Source of the DNA: Helichrysum umbraculigerum
Taxonomy: Eukaryota; Streptophyta; Magnoliopsida; Asterales; Asteraceae
Direction of reading: 5' to 3'
Length of the DNA stretch: 64,000 nt
Assembly: GCA_949592205.1 (NCBI GenBank)
Contig: CATIUR010000005.1
Coordinates: 31,184,179 to 31,248,178 of the forward strand
The position numbers and the translations under genes are program-made. This document shows positions 11,768 to 24,040 of the stretch, piece by piece (position 1 is the first letter of the stretch; the number at the start of each line of letters is the position of its first letter). The notes beneath the pieces were generated by a model that was given only the letters and a program-made list of their open reading frames with translations, made no database searches and was not told the origin of the DNA.

Positions 11768-11930
11768 TTTAATTTCTTATTAATAAATGTATTTTTTTTT
11801 AGGATTTGTAATATTTTTAATTTCTTTTTAATTAATGTAATTTTTTTTTTTAGGATTTGTAATATTTTATTTTGAATTAATGTAATGTTTTTAGTTTTAA
11901 TTTAAATGTGTTATTTAAGTTTTGTATTAA
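11768..11930. repeat. Degenerate 3' tail repeats of Harbinger-1
   Basis: Two to three copies of a unit of about 55 bases built around TTTTTAGGATTTGTAATATT follow the transposase stop. A related unit follows the stop of ORF1 in Harbinger-2 (14905-15005, opposite strand). Confidence 0.5.
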
Positions 11931-12079
11931 ATAAATAGATTAAATAGTGTGTGGGGCCCTGAAAATAAGGGAAGTGATGTTGCTGTTGGCAGTGGAGTGT
12001 CAGTTTGTGTCAGTTTGGGGAAAAGCTGACGTGGCGCTGAGTTGGCAGGCAACTGACGCGTCAGTTCGTGTCACCATTG

Positions 12080-12092
12080 GGAGGAGTCTGAG
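12080..12092 (-). repeat. Right terminal inverted repeat of Harbinger-1
   Basis: GGAGGAGTCTGAG, the inverted partner of 302-314. It is followed by TSD TAA at 12093-12095. Confidence 0.85.
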
Positions 12093-13365
12093 TAACTCAC
12101 CGTCATTTCTTTTTTCTTCAATAGTACTTCTAAATTTATATTTTCCTAAAATATGGAATGAGGTCTTCAAAAATGGTAAAAGGATGTTTGTATTGAATAT
12201 TTATATTTTGTCTAAAATTAATACTAAGAGTTTATTAAATACATATTTACATGTATTTATATATAAGATTTTTATTTGTTGAATAAAATTAAATGAGCTA
12301 AAATGGAATATGAAACTAAATATGATATACCAACGTCTATGTATCATTGGTAAAATTCGAAGTCTTAAAAAAATATAATTTGAAGGGTATCCTAACCCCC
12401 ATATCATATGTTTATGCATCCGTCTCACCCGCAAAGAGCATCAACGTTAGGCAAATCACAAGTTCACTGATCACCCACATATGCTGATGCACGTATTAGA
12501 ACCCCTGACATATAGGTCACATATGTGGGATCTGGACATTTGCGATGGCGGTATCACTTGGGAAATGCACAAATGGTATTCAAAGTCTTCAAATGTTATA
12601 AATGACGTGATATTCATCGTTAGTTCTGAAATTTTGATAATAAATGTTCTTACTATTACTAATTTTCATTCAAGAACAATCATATGTGATTTATAATGTT
12701 GTAACATACGATACCATGAAGTACATTTGGTGGAGCATAGGCGTTGTATATTACAGCATTATAAAAGCACATAAATCGCACTTGGTGGTGATTGGTGAAT
12801 GGGTATTGTACGTGCAAATATTATAAAACATATTTAGTGGTGTTTTGATATCAATTAGGAGTATAAGAACATACTCAATGAAAATAACTTTTAATGTCTT
12901 TTTTAAAAGTCAAATCACCATCTGTTAAATAACTTTTAAAAATAGTTTGGTACTCTAACGGGAAAAAACAAAACTTTCAATAGTAATTTTTATATTTATT
13001 TTTCAAGTCATTGTGTAAAAAGCCTATGCACTCAAATAATATAAAGCTTTCGTAAAGTTATTTATATATATATATATTTATTTTTTGGTTGTATAATAAA
13101 CAAAAAATAATAATAATATACTTCATTAGAGATGCTTAAAGCTTATTTGGTGATGTATGAAAACAAAGTAGTAGTATATAAATCATTTCCCTTTCAATGT
13201 AAACAATGTGATAAAATAAATAATCAATGAATCTAATAAATTTGCTTATATATTAGTTTAATAATATATGTCTTAAATTATTTAGTTGTAAAAAGTGTCT
13301 TACAATCTCTTAATACCATCTATAAAAGTAATGACATTGATAATTTGTAAGTCTCATTTTTTAAT

Positions 13366-13447
<82 letters not shown>
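13366..13447. repeat. Compound (AC)n-(TA)n microsatellite
   Basis: About ten AC units run directly into about thirty TA units, a perfect dinucleotide tract of about 82 bases. Confidence 0.95.
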
Positions 13448-13449
<2 letters not shown>

Positions 13450-13800
13450 CATTGATCATGCATTTGAGTGGGAAATGTGGGTGATTAGCTAGTTAATTGG
13501 ATCATGATTGATTGTGCGTAGAGATCTTAGCTTATCATAAAAAACAGATGAAAGCTCTCTTTAATGTTGGTGTGGTAAAATCGGTGTTATAGGTGCTTTT
13601 GTTTTTATTTATAGGTGCATAAATCTTATATAAGTTTTGAGGTCAGGGTATATCTTAAATGTGGATATAATTGTATGAGTATGACACGTGGCCTAGTAAG
13701 AGTCGAGGTGAGTGAGATGACAATAATAACCGAAGGCATGACCAGTGTGTCATATCTTGACTATATATGAGGTGATTATATATGTAAGTTATATTTTATG

Positions 13801-13985
13801 AGTAATGCTAAATAGATCTATTTATGACCAGTAATGCTAAATAAATCTATTTATGTAGACCTAAAAACAGATCTAATTTTCTGATTGGTTGTTTTTTTTC
13901 TCTCTCCTAATCTTATTCAATCATTTTTTCAAACTCACCAATCACATCTTTAGGTTAGTTATTAGTCCTATATATTTAGGCCTAT
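13801..13985. repeat. 29-bp tandem duplication and possible small inverted-repeat element
   Basis: AGTAATGCTAAATAGATCT with its following 10 bases (13801-13829) is repeated with few changes at 13830-13858. Segments near 13850-13900 (AGACCTAAAAACAG, TGATTGG) have loose inverted partners near 13930-13985. A MITE is possible, but the ends are not resolved. Confidence 0.35.
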
Positions 13986-14035
13986 CAATCATTTTCCATA
14001 TTTTATAATAATTTGTACAATGATGTTATATTATG

Positions 14036-14477
14036 GGTATGTTTGGCAAAACTAGTTGAAGATGGAGCTGAAGTTGGTGATGGAGAGGGAGCTGGAAGTT
14101 AAAAGCTAGAGATAGAGCTTTTATTTGGGGCTTAGAGTTGAAACTTTTATTTTTTAATAAGGGTTTGGCAAACTGGCTGAGATTGAGATTGGAGCTTATG
14201 AATGTAAAATGACACACAAGGACATGCCATTCAATTACTCTATATTTTTAATAATTGAAGTAAGGGTAATATAGTAATTTAACAAAAGATGAAGATTCTT
14301 AAAATAAGCTAGTTTTAAGAGATTATCTTTCAAGAGATTATTTTTAGAAGAATATCTACTTTTCATTTTATGCCAAACAATGATTCTAATTTTGTAAGAA
14401 ATTGAGATTCTTAAAATTTGAAATGCAATCTCTTAGAATTCATCATAATCCCCTAAAATGAGGTTGTCAAACACACC
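14036..14477. mobile_element. MITE with GGTATGTTTGGC ends
   Basis: The left end GGTATGTTTGGCAAAAC and the reverse complement of the right end, GGTGTGTTTGACAAC, are similar. TTATG flanks both sides (14031-14035 and 14478-14482). At 442 bp with no coding potential it is non-autonomous. Superfamily is uncertain: the ends resemble hAT-type MITEs, but only five of an expected eight TSD bases match. Confidence 0.65.
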
Positions 14478-14690
14478 TTATGTACGTGTATCCATATGTC
14501 TCTCTGAGGATGTAGGCTATGTAGCCCTTGCTCGAAATTTGTTTGGTAGACCCATCAAAAGCAAACATTATTAGATGATATGGTGAGTTATTATAATTTA
14601 ATATACTATTATACAAATCATTAGTTGTTAATACTCATTTAATAAATACACCAACATCATCATACTCATAAATCATAAGACCACTCGCAG

Positions 14691-14782
14691 TCATAACACC
14701 AGAACGCCCATTTTTCCTCTGCCACATCAGCACAACACCACAACACAATTTTAACCCATGCAATCATAACACCAGAACGCCC
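14691..14782. repeat. Subterminal 19-bp direct repeats, left end of Harbinger-2
   Basis: TCATAACACCAGAACGCCC occurs exactly at 14691-14709 and 14764-14782. Its AACGCCC core recurs at the other end of the element. Confidence 0.8.
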
Positions 14783-14904
14783 TTTTTTTTCCTCCTGGCC
14801 CCACTTATTTCCACCTCATTTCTATTTATTTAACACTACAAATACAATTAAATTAAAAACAATACATTTCAATAATTAAAAACAATACATTTCATTAATA
14901 ATAA

Positions 14905-15005
14905 AAATAAAAACATTACATTCCTAAAAATAAAAAAGTTACATTCCTAAAAATAAAAACGTTACAATCCTAATAATAAAAACGTTACAATCCTAAAAAT
15001 AAAAA
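14905..15005. repeat. Tandem repeats of about 25 bp after ORF1
   Basis: Four units of the type TTACATTCCTAAAAATAAAA, differing by a few bases, lie just downstream of the ORF1 stop on the minus strand. Confidence 0.7.
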
Positions 15006-15071
15006 TACAATAATTTAAAGTACGCGGTTATTGTCCTAAAAATAGAAAATTACAACCAAATAATAACTAAA

Positions 15072-16313
15072 CTACGCGTCGTTCTCCGAATCTTCATCTT
15101 CGGCCTCGTAGAACTCCCGAAACTCTTGGCGAAAATTTTTCTTCATCCTCTTAACTGCTGCGGGGTCATGTGGATCCTGGATGTCCGAGGTGTTGATTTG
15201 GATAAATTGCACACCTTGCATAGCAGTTCGAAGTCGTTCCTGGCGGGTGATCGTCTCAATTGACTATCTTTTGGCGAGTAACATGTCGGCCTTATACTTG
15301 GCCATACTCTCTATCGCCTCCTCCACCCTGTCGCTTCCTGCTGATGCTCGTGATGATGTCGCCGCGTCGGAAGAACTGGAACTTCTAGCGGCTTTTCCGG
15401 CCCTGTCCCGACCCATGGGCCTTGAAAGTGGGTCGGGCCCAAATAGCTCATTTTGTTGTGATGGAGTGTGGTCGGCAGAGAGATCAACGGAATCATCAAA
15501 AAAATCTTCTTCTTCGTCGCGTAATCCGGTTCCACCAACCGACGGTGGTGCTTTCCATTTTGGGTGATCTTTCACCACGTTCCAAGCCTCTTGCATGTTC
15601 CAGTGTTTTCTGTACGTGTCGTAGTATTCGGAAACGGACAGTTCGTACACCATTTTGTCATCTCGCCCGCTTCCCCAAGCCTTGTATTGCGATTCGTAAA
15701 TCGCGTTGAAGTCTTTGCAATTATTATTAACCGTACGTCACTTGGAGGAAAGTTGGTCGGCGCCGCGTTCCCATCCACGACTGTTGTTGTTAAACTTCTC
15801 TTGCACCGTACCCCACAAAGTACCTCTCTTTTGTGAGTTTCCTCGATCCGAGTCTTCCGATGTGTCGCACCAACATGTAGCTAACCACGCTAATTCGCTA
15901 GGGTGCCATTGCCGTTTGTTGCACGTTTTCTTTCCATCGTCACCTTCTTTTTTGTGGGATCTTTTGCTTGGAGATTGAGCCACTTGTTTTCCGGATCATT
16001 GGGACGATTCTTGCTCGGGTTGTTGGGGTTGTTGTTGGGGTTGTTGGGGTTGTTGTTGGGGTTGTTGAGGAGGTTGAAAAAATGGTCGTTGTTGTTGTTG
16101 GAAGTATGGGTTTTGATATTCGATTGGTGGTTGGTGATAGTATGAATACATTCCGTATTGTGGCATTAGTGGTGGATGGCGGATTGAGGGAGACGAATTC
16201 GGGCCGGGTGCATTTGATGTCCCGAATAACATGAGGTTGGTGTATGATAAGTTATCCGGGTTTGGGTTAAAATTTGAGTTGGGATTTTGGTTTGAATTTG
16301 GAGATTGAGACAT
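15072..16313 (-). pseudogene. Harbinger ORF1, Myb/SANT-like DNA-binding protein, three nonsense changes
   Basis: A single frame of 414 codons from ATG 16313 to TAG 15074-15072, interrupted only by TGA at 15996-15998, TGA at 15738-15740 and TAG at 15264-15266. There are no frameshifts. The N-terminus is rich in N, P and Q (QQPQQP repeats at about residues 75-100). A basic stretch follows, then the Trp-rich trihelix/Myb-like domain (ELAWLATCWCDTSED, GTLWGTVQEKF, AWNVVKDHPKW). A Ser-rich linker comes next, then an acidic C-terminus of the type seen in glutathione-S-transferase-T3-like/NAM-associated plant proteins, which are mostly Harbinger ORF1 relatives. Each stop is explained by one transition (likely from CGA, TGG and CAG). 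In the family, ORF1 binds the element ends and helps transposase reach the nucleus. Confidence 0.85.
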
Positions 16314-16584
16314 GATTTTGGGTGAGAAGTGTAGAAAGAATTTGAGTTTGTAGTGTGTTTTTGGTGTGAAAATATGTTAGATATATGTATGTATATATAG
16401 TGTAAAAAAGAGTTGAGTTTAAAAAATAAATTTTTTTTTTTTGGTCCCTGCTTTCCTTCCTGCCGTTGCCCAACGTCTGTTTCTATTTTTTTTTTTTTTT
16501 TTTTTATACCGTTGGAAGTGGAAAAGGAATTAAAAATCGAGTGGGGCCCACGATTCTTGCCGTTCTCCCACACCCGAAGCCCCA

Positions 16585-16655
16585 GAACGCCCCGCCGACA
16601 ACGCCCCATTGCGGGCGTTCTGGGCGTTGTCAAGCTCCAAAACGGGCGTTTTTAC
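16585..16655. repeat. Subterminal GGGCGTT/AACGCCC array, right end of Harbinger-2
   Basis: Five copies in about 70 bases: two as AACGCCCC, then three as GGGCGTTCT, GGGCGTTGT and GGGCGTTTT. The change of direction makes an imperfect hairpin. The left end carries two copies. Confidence 0.8.
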
Positions 16656-16675
16656 CCCCATTGCAACCGGTCTAA

Positions 16676-17480
16676 TCATCTTATATTACATATAATTAAA
16701 CAAAAATCCAATGGGGCAATCTAATCATTTTGATAAAGTTTTCCAATTTGATCTGACGATTTAGATTTGAATAAAATAATTACACTATACCCCTGAAGCA
16801 TTAAATATTATTAAATATATTAAAATAAAATCGATTAATAATACTATTAACTAAAATAACACAATAAATAAAAACTTACACAACTTTCACGACATACTCT
16901 CGATATTAACGATTTTTTTCATTAGTTTAAGTCAAATCAATACTATCTAAAATAAAAATGTACTTCATTCAAATCTTTCCTTGATTATAATTATTTATTT
17001 CTAACCCTATATATATGATTCATCATGCTCTACGTATTCCATATCAATGTATCCACATAGATCTCAACATCTTTAAAAAAGTTTTCGCCCCAAATATTAA
17101 GTGTAGTTGAACATCCTTCCTATAAAAAATAACCAGTTGTTCAAGATTCTAAAAGTCCATAAAAATTGGAAGGTATGATGTGTGCATTTTTATATTCAAT
17201 TTTATTTATATACATGACAATTTCACTATACAACAATGTATACACTCTGATTCATCCGACGATCTAGATTTATTAAAAATAATTACAATTTCCCCCTGAA
17301 ATATTAAATATTATTAAACATATTAATATAAAATCGATTAATAATACAACAGTAGAACCTCTATAATTTAATACTCGATAAATTAATAACCTCGATAAAA
17401 TTAATAATTTGTCCAGTCCCAACTTGGGAACAGTACAAAATTGGACCCCAATCGATAAAATAATAAAATAACAAAAACTA
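16676..17480. other. AT-rich spacer with a degenerate direct repeat
   Basis: No gene seen. A segment of about 90 bases (16755-16845) recurs at 17259-17350 at roughly 85% identity by eye, sharing GACGAT, TTAAATATTATTAAA and AAAATCGATTAATAATAC. It may be the two ends of a small element or an old duplication. AACCTCTATAATTTAATA at 17356 resembles the end of a common plant MITE, but no partner is visible. Confidence 0.4.
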
Positions 17481-17870
17481 AGTAAAACATAAACTTGTTG
17501 TTAACAGTTTTTGGGACATATTCTGTTATCTCGGTAGAAAAATTATATAAAACCGTACGAGTAAAATTAATGGATGAAACCACTTGGGAAATCTTCGTAT
17601 TTCTGTTAGAAACAACTTTCGTGTATAACATATTTCCTGAAAATACACCGATTGTTAGATATAAACTGATTTGTGCACAAAGTTCATGAAAACGTATTTT
17701 TGAAACAAACTTTGACCACGATTTTATTTAGAAAGTTGTAGACGTCTAAAAATCATGAAAAATTTACTGGAGGTAGCCAATATATGTGAGAACATTGTGT
17801 AAAAATTTTGGATTTTATCGATAAGTTTTGACCCCCGAGAACAGACTCGAAAGTAGGCGAATTAACAATA

Positions 17871-18138
17871 CCCGATCGGGTGAAACTATATACGCGATCG
17901 GGTGAAAACACAAAAACCAACAATACCCAATTGGGTGAAAATATACACCCTATTGGGTGAAGTTTTATACCCGATTGAGTGAGGACACAATACCCGATTG
18001 GATGAACTTTTACAGCCGATTGGGTGAATTTACATACTCGATTGGGTGAAACTATATACGCGATTGGGTGAATTTATATACGCGTGTTTTCCAAATTAAT
18101 AAATAATACGCGATCGCGTACTTCTACCCGACCGCGTA
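17871..18138. repeat. CCGATYGGGTGAA word array in LTR K
   Basis: Nine copies of C(C/G)(C/A)GAT(C/T)GGGTGAA-like words start near 17871, 17895, 17926, 17949, 17970, 17993, 18017, 18039 and 18060. Spacing is mostly 21-24 bases. Two CGCGATCGCG/CGACCGCG words follow. Flanks are AT-rich. Confidence 0.85.
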
Positions 18139-18597
18139 TTTTAGTTCAAATTCGTCACAGAGGTACAACTCAATGTACACTATTAATTATTTCAAATGTT
18201 AACTGTTAGTAGCTAAATAAATAGAGTAAGTGGATACGAGTAAAACAAAATTTTGCGAATAGTATTTTTGTATACATAACACTTAACTTTATATATATGT
18301 ATATATATACACACAATGACAAATTTTACACGTATATATATATACACTCGGATAAATATATTCACAACGAAATAACGAAACTATATACGATATAACCCGT
18401 ACAATTTATATATATATATACTTTTTCAAAGTATACAACAAAACGAGTATAATGATAATATCTTTTTGAATTATTATTATGAAATCATCACCAACGGAAC
18501 GTACGAATTTACAAACAATAACGATCTTTCAACGAGGGAACGATTAACATGTTTTGGCGTTCAGCCATCCACTTATACAAACTGTCTTATACGTTTA

Positions 18598-18658
18598 GGA
18601 CGTTAGAGACTTTATTGGGCTTACACATTGCTAGCACTCACATACCGAGCTCACGAGG
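18598..18658 (+). other. Putative leader mini-exon in LTR K
   Basis: An acceptor-like GTTTAG (ending 18598) and a donor-like GAG/GTGAGT (18658) bracket about 60 bases. The same pair occurs at corresponding positions in G, D, E and A. Splicing itself is inference. Confidence 0.4.
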
Positions 18659-19074
18659 TGAGTTCACAGCCCCTATTTTTACTGTTTTACTGCTTTCAAA
18701 CTAGGGGTGGAAAACATAGCAACTGTTTTACTACTATATGCGATAACTTTATATATAAATGCTTTCATGCTTTTATACAATCTGTAAATGAATGCGTTCA
18801 TATTATTATGCAAACTGTTACTCATGAAATGATTTTCATACTTTACTCGCAAAATACTATTTACGTAACGACTTACCTACTGTACTTGATCGAAACTACT
18901 TATTTATGAAATGATTTTCATACTATTTTTTTTTGGGAACATGACCACAAAATTTTGGTACGGACCTAGTTGTATAACTTTGTAGTGCATAGAGACCTCA
19001 TGGCTACAAACTATAACCATTAGCTAGGTGACACTAGACACGTAATATACGGATAGTACTATCGGGGTGACATC

Positions 19075-21407
19075 TGATGTAATGAATCTAGTCTTAAAAT
19101 AATCGTTGAAAAGTGAACTAGAAAATACCGTGGTTAGACAATAACACAACCGGGCAGTGGACCCTATCGTGTAGTAGTATAGTTTAGGTAAATCAGGGTT
19201 CGAACACAGGGAATGTGAGTTTAAGAATTAAATCTAAGTGTAACTAATTTGTACAGAAAAGTAAATGTGGGGGTTTTGTGACCGAGTTGTCACGTTGCCT
19301 ATAAACTACTTTTTAACTAAAACTAAGGCAGGTGGATTCCGTAGAATCGGTTTATAATATATTATATAATAAAAATGACATTTGCTTGGATTAGTTCACT
19401 AATGATTTCGGGGTGTTCATTAAAACCAGTTTATTAAATAAATTGTGTAAATCTTAATTAAAATAGGCTTAACGTTCGCCATCACCATATTCTAATTTCG
19501 ATTTACTAACCTATGATTCAATCTAGTAAATGTTTACTTAACTTGATCGCAATTCTTTGATTATCAATAATCCAATTATCGGTTGTCACTCCAAGTAAAG
19601 GCAATATTAAATCCCACAAGTTGTCAATTTGTGAAACAAAACATGATTATTTCTAATACAAATTGCTAGTTGTCACTTCTAGTAAATGTCATGCTAAATT
19701 CCATACATTGTCACTCAATGAAATAAACACAACATTAATTGAAATCAAGTAAAAACAGGATTACTTTTCTTATACGTTTGAGCTTAATTATCCTAACTCA
19801 TTCCAAATCTACATTCGCAATGTTTGTTCAATCATTTATCGACAAATAATTGATAATGAGTTACTAAATGGAAAACGTTCGCTATATCCTTTAGCATTTC
19901 ATTAAACAAGTTAAAGACATTCATACTAAGCTCAAATACACAAGGTTCATGATTAAACATAAAGTCCAAATTATTAATTTACAATTCATTCTAGTGAAGG
20001 ACGTTCGCCATAATCACCGACTTACACTTTTATAGTTTATTTGTTTAACCTATACCAAATCTGCGTTCGCTATCATTGGGTCATCCGTATATAGACATAC
20101 AAATGATAAGTAACTTAACTTAGTAACAAACGGTCGCTATAGTTACAAATTAATTTACCAATAAGTTCAACAAATTTTATAAACATAATCACATAAGTCT
20201 ACGAATGAACATAAATTAGATTGCAATAAACTCAAATGATAACACCCCTAATCAATAGTTATTTCATCCAAACAAATGTTTGAGGATATTTAGCCCATAG
20301 TTACAAAACCTAAATTACTAATAAAAATGACAGAAAACATTAAATATAGCAAAAGTAATGTTACCCGAATTATTACTTTAATTTTGTGGTTGAGTTTTGT
20401 ATCCGAATGATTCTTGAGCTAAACTCCGGTTTGATGTATCCGGATGAACAAGTTACAGTAATAAAATTTACAAAACTAATTGAAATGAAAATAGCAATTG
20501 ATTGTGATTTGGAATGGAAATCTTGAGATAGTTCCTCCGTCTGTCACTCGGAGGGTTGTCCACCCCAGTCTCCGTTGAAACCCAGTACCACTCCTTTTTC
20601 TCGTTAAAACCCAGTGGTGGTTTTATTAGTGAAAAAGTAGGTGAGAAAATTGAATGAAAATCTGAGCAAAAATCTCCTCAAAGATTTGTGTGTGCTAGTG
20701 GTTGAGGAGTTGGTTGAGAAAAATAAATTGGAGACATAAAAGTCTCCATTTTTCTACTGCTTTCGTCTGTGTTTTCTTCCGCGTGTAAATGTGATTGAGA
20801 GAGATTTAATATCGTGAGTTGACTTTCAGAAAAATGGTAGGTGGAGACTGCCCACCAAAGAACCCGATCGGCTGAGCTTTCAAAGCCGATCGGCTTAAAA
20901 AGCATAACCGTTTGGCTGAGATATCATAGCCGATCGGCTATTAGTGTTTTTGATACGAGCAAACAAGGTCCAGCTACTAACTTGATTTTAAACTAAAACA
21001 CCCGATCTGCTTATTTGACCCGAACGGCATGAAAAGCATAACTGTACGGCTAGAAAAGCTTAGCCGATCGGCTTTTGAATCATAGCCGATCGGCTTTGAA
21101 ACCATAACCGATCGGCTATTACCCATTTCTAGCAAACCATATTTTGCAGATTTGTAGTACTCTGAAATACGAACGTTTGGGCGCCTGAATCACCTCAATC
21201 CGAGTTCGTATGAGGGAGATATGGCCAAAACGGTGCAGCATAGCCAAATCAGCAAAATCCTCCATCTTTTCTTCCTCAATCATCAACCTTAACACACGAA
21301 ATCAATTTCAACCTAAATAAGTACCGAAAGTTCATGAAATTAACTAGAAACTAGTACAAAAATGATGATATCGCGAGAGATAAACATGTACAAAACGAGC
21401 GATATCA
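19075..21407. mobile_element. Solo LTR H
   Basis: Starts TGATGTAATG and ends GCGATATCA, flanked by perfect ACATC repeats (19070-19074 and 21408-21412). Length 2333 bp. No coding potential. It includes a CAATAACACAACCGGGCAG and GGGTTCGAACACAGGGAA region of a type widespread in plant LTRs, and a GCCGATCGGC array at 20863-21118. Orientation and superfamily are not determined. Confidence 0.8.
20863..21118. repeat. GCCGATCGGC palindromic word array in LTR H
   Basis: About ten words, at least six of them exact AGCCGATCGGCT or CCGATCGGCT palindromes (near 20863, 20884, 20928, 21062, 21084 and 21107), plus decayed forms such as CCGTTTGGCT and CCGAACGGC. Most are followed by a T-rich or AT-rich spacer. 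Confidence 0.85.
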
Positions 21408-24040
21408 ACATCCCTCCAACTAAGAGCGGAGCGTATATTTACATAGTCATAGAGGCAACAACGTAACGAAGTCGTGTATTGGTTATAGAATTAGGTAGTA
21501 CTTTAACTCGTAAGATCTAGCTAATCTTTGAGGGATTCCCGTCTATGTTTGCCAACGATTAACTATATTGAACTGTTTACTATACTATTTATTCACTGGA
21601 ATATTTTCCATACAAATACTATTTATACCCTGGAATGATTTTCCACATGTATATGAATGTAGGTGTTTACATCACGATAACTAAATTTACTTTAGAATAC
21701 CTGCGAGTCTTCTACAATTTATTTATTGAAAAATTTGTTTTCAACAAATTTACAATGGACAGGGTCCAACGATTTGAACAACTGATATATAAGCTAGTTA
21801 TCAATTATTTTAACAACTATTTAGTCATGGGTTGTAACACCTGCCTAATTAGGATAATTAATTATGCCTAATTATTTGTAACTAGTTGTAATTAGTATGT
21901 AACAGGACTAATTACAGACTCTATTTGTATATAAGGTGATTTATATATATGTGTGTACTTAAGCGATTTGGATAAATCGTAAGAATTAACCGGACAGAGT
22001 CCGATACATTTTACTTGGACGTTGGTGACAAAACTTACGTAAATAATGGAAACGTATTCACTGTATAGATTCATATTCGAACGGACGCTATTAGATTAGC
22101 GCGACATGTAACACCCTGAAATTGGGCCCAGTAGAATCAGGTATTTCTTTAGATTTAAATACGTACATTTAATTGTTAAATATGTTTGATTGTGAAATCA
22201 ATAGGTAAATAAGTCTTAGGAGATATTGTGACTAGTAAAATATTATTTGTTTTAAATAATCTTAGACGACGGTAAAATAAAATAATTTTCTCGCAATTAG
22301 TATTTAGGTTCCAGACAATAGATCAAAAGAGGGGTATAATATGTTACTGTAACTCAAATGGGACGGTTTAATAAAAAAAGAGAGGTCGATCATATTTTCC
22401 CCAATTCTCATTTTTCACCTAGTTTTTTTTTACCTAATCAAAAACCTAGCTAAAATCCTTATCAAATCAAAAGCTAGTATCAAATTGATTGAAGATTGAA
22501 GCTTGAATCCTTGTTAAGATCATCATCCTCATCTCTTTTTGTGTTCTTCATCTTGTAAGTTACATTTTATATATTATGAGTTTTAAGCAAATTATTGATT
22601 ATTATGATTTGAAGCTTGATGAGCTAAATAGATGTTGTATATCGATTTGATGATGATGATTGAACTTCTTGTACTCGGTTTCATGATAAAACATGATAGA
22701 TTTCTTGAGTTTTGAAGTTAGAATATGAGATTAGTTAGGTATTTGTGGTTTGAATGATTTGTGTGATTAGATGAATGAAATTAGGTTATATGATGTTATT
22801 AGATGTTATAATAGCTTAATATTGGTAAATTTTCGAGTATAAAACTGAGTTTGGTCGATTTTGTGGTTTTTTGTTCGAGTTTAAATGTGCAGGAAAACCT
22901 GCAATTTTCGTGCAGGTCTTTAACTGTAACACCCCCAAATTTGATGATTTGCGGAAGCTTGATTTGGGTGTTACTAATCAATAACAAAGCACAAAGATAT
23001 ATAGTAAACGACTCTATATGCGTCGTTTTAACAAAATATATTGATAATAGAAATGTTTACAACATTTAAAGCTTTACATGGCCCGAGTTTAAATAAAAGG
23101 AGATTTCAGTACATAAGTACTTGTACAAAATATACTAATGCAAGAAAATCTCAATCTTCTGTATGCTGACTCGAGCTAAAGTCCTGAAGCAGAAACATCC
23201 TACTGTTTGGTACCTGCGATATATGCTAAAAGGTCAGCTAAAAAGCTGGTGAGCTCACAGGTTTGAAATCAGTTAATATAGTATGAACCGCAAGATTTAA
23301 ATAATGAATTGCATCCAGCAATTAAATAATGAATTGCATCCAGCAATTAAATGATAGTCATCGTGTATACAACCATGAGCACATAGTTGAGCTTAACTCG
23401 AGGGCCGGGTCCCCTATAGAGAATTCCGGGCGAGGTGCCTCCACGAATGCCTAATCCACATTCGTCTTCCCAAATATTAGTACATCCGTTTACCCGGTTA
23501 GTGCTTGCTAACCCGGATGAGGTGGGTCAATCCTATATGGTACCATATACTAATATTCACGCTACAACGTATTAACAACTATGCTGACGGAGGACTTTAA
23601 AATGATTAGTTTCGAAAAACTCATGTAGTATATGAAAAGTTGGTACTTGCGTTCACATGTTAAAAGTTGAGCAGTATATCACACCCCTGAGTAAAACAGT
23701 AAAAAGAGGGGCTATGAGACTCACCTGAGTCTTGTGAGTTTAACTTAATAAACTTGAGTTGATTAGCCGAATATGAAGTCCAAAGACTTGTAACCTGAGG
23801 GTGTCCACGACACGCGATGGTTATAAACATGATTGGGTATCTCAAAAGATCACCCTTGTAGTTGTTACACAACTATATATATATGTCCAAATTACTACGA
23901 TTTGGTTGATTTGTTAAGTGTTTGAAAACATGTACGGCCCGTTGGTGACGGATTTGTAATAATAATCTCAACTATTATTATTTTGATTTCGTCGCGTTTT
24001 ACTTGAAAAATATGTTTTAGAAGCCGTTACGGAATCTAAG

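Larger units (their letters stand above)
302..12092 (+). mobile_element. PIF/Harbinger DNA transposon (Harbinger-1), split by nested element J
   Basis: The left end CTGAGACTCCTCC at 302 matches the reverse complement of the right end (CTCAGACTCCTCC, ending at 12092) in 12 of 13 bases. Both ends are flanked by TAA (299-301 and 12093-12095), the usual 3-bp target site of this superfamily. Without the nested retrotransposon and its duplicated target site, the element is about 2.16 kb. It encodes a DDE transposase but has no room for the Myb/SANT-like ORF1 that autonomous PIF/Harbinger elements also need, so it would depend on a partner protein in trans. Confidence 0.88.
12096..14030. other. Noncoding AT-rich spacer
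   Basis: No credible gene. Only short frames with no recognisable protein character are present. The only structured parts are a microsatellite and a short tandem duplication, listed separately. Confidence 0.5.
14679..16672 (-). mobile_element. PIF/Harbinger-type element with ORF1 only (Harbinger-2)
   Basis: TAA flanks both ends (14676-14678 and 16673-16675). The terminal 11 bases GACCACTCGCA (left) and GACCGGTTGCA (right, inverted) match at 8 positions. The element is 1994 bp and encodes a decayed ORF1 (Myb/SANT-like) with no transposase. Subterminal GGGCGTT/AACGCCC repeats occur at both ends. The ends differ from those of Harbinger-1, so the two are separate families. Confidence 0.75.

Noticed and set aside
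12096..14030. Host gene in the unique-looking spacer
   Set aside because: Only short frames, no splice-consistent coding blocks, AT-rich throughout.
15181..15836. Plus-strand ORFs opposite Harbinger ORF1
   Set aside because: Shadows of the minus-strand ORF1 frame, which has the recognisable domain and continuous homology-like character.
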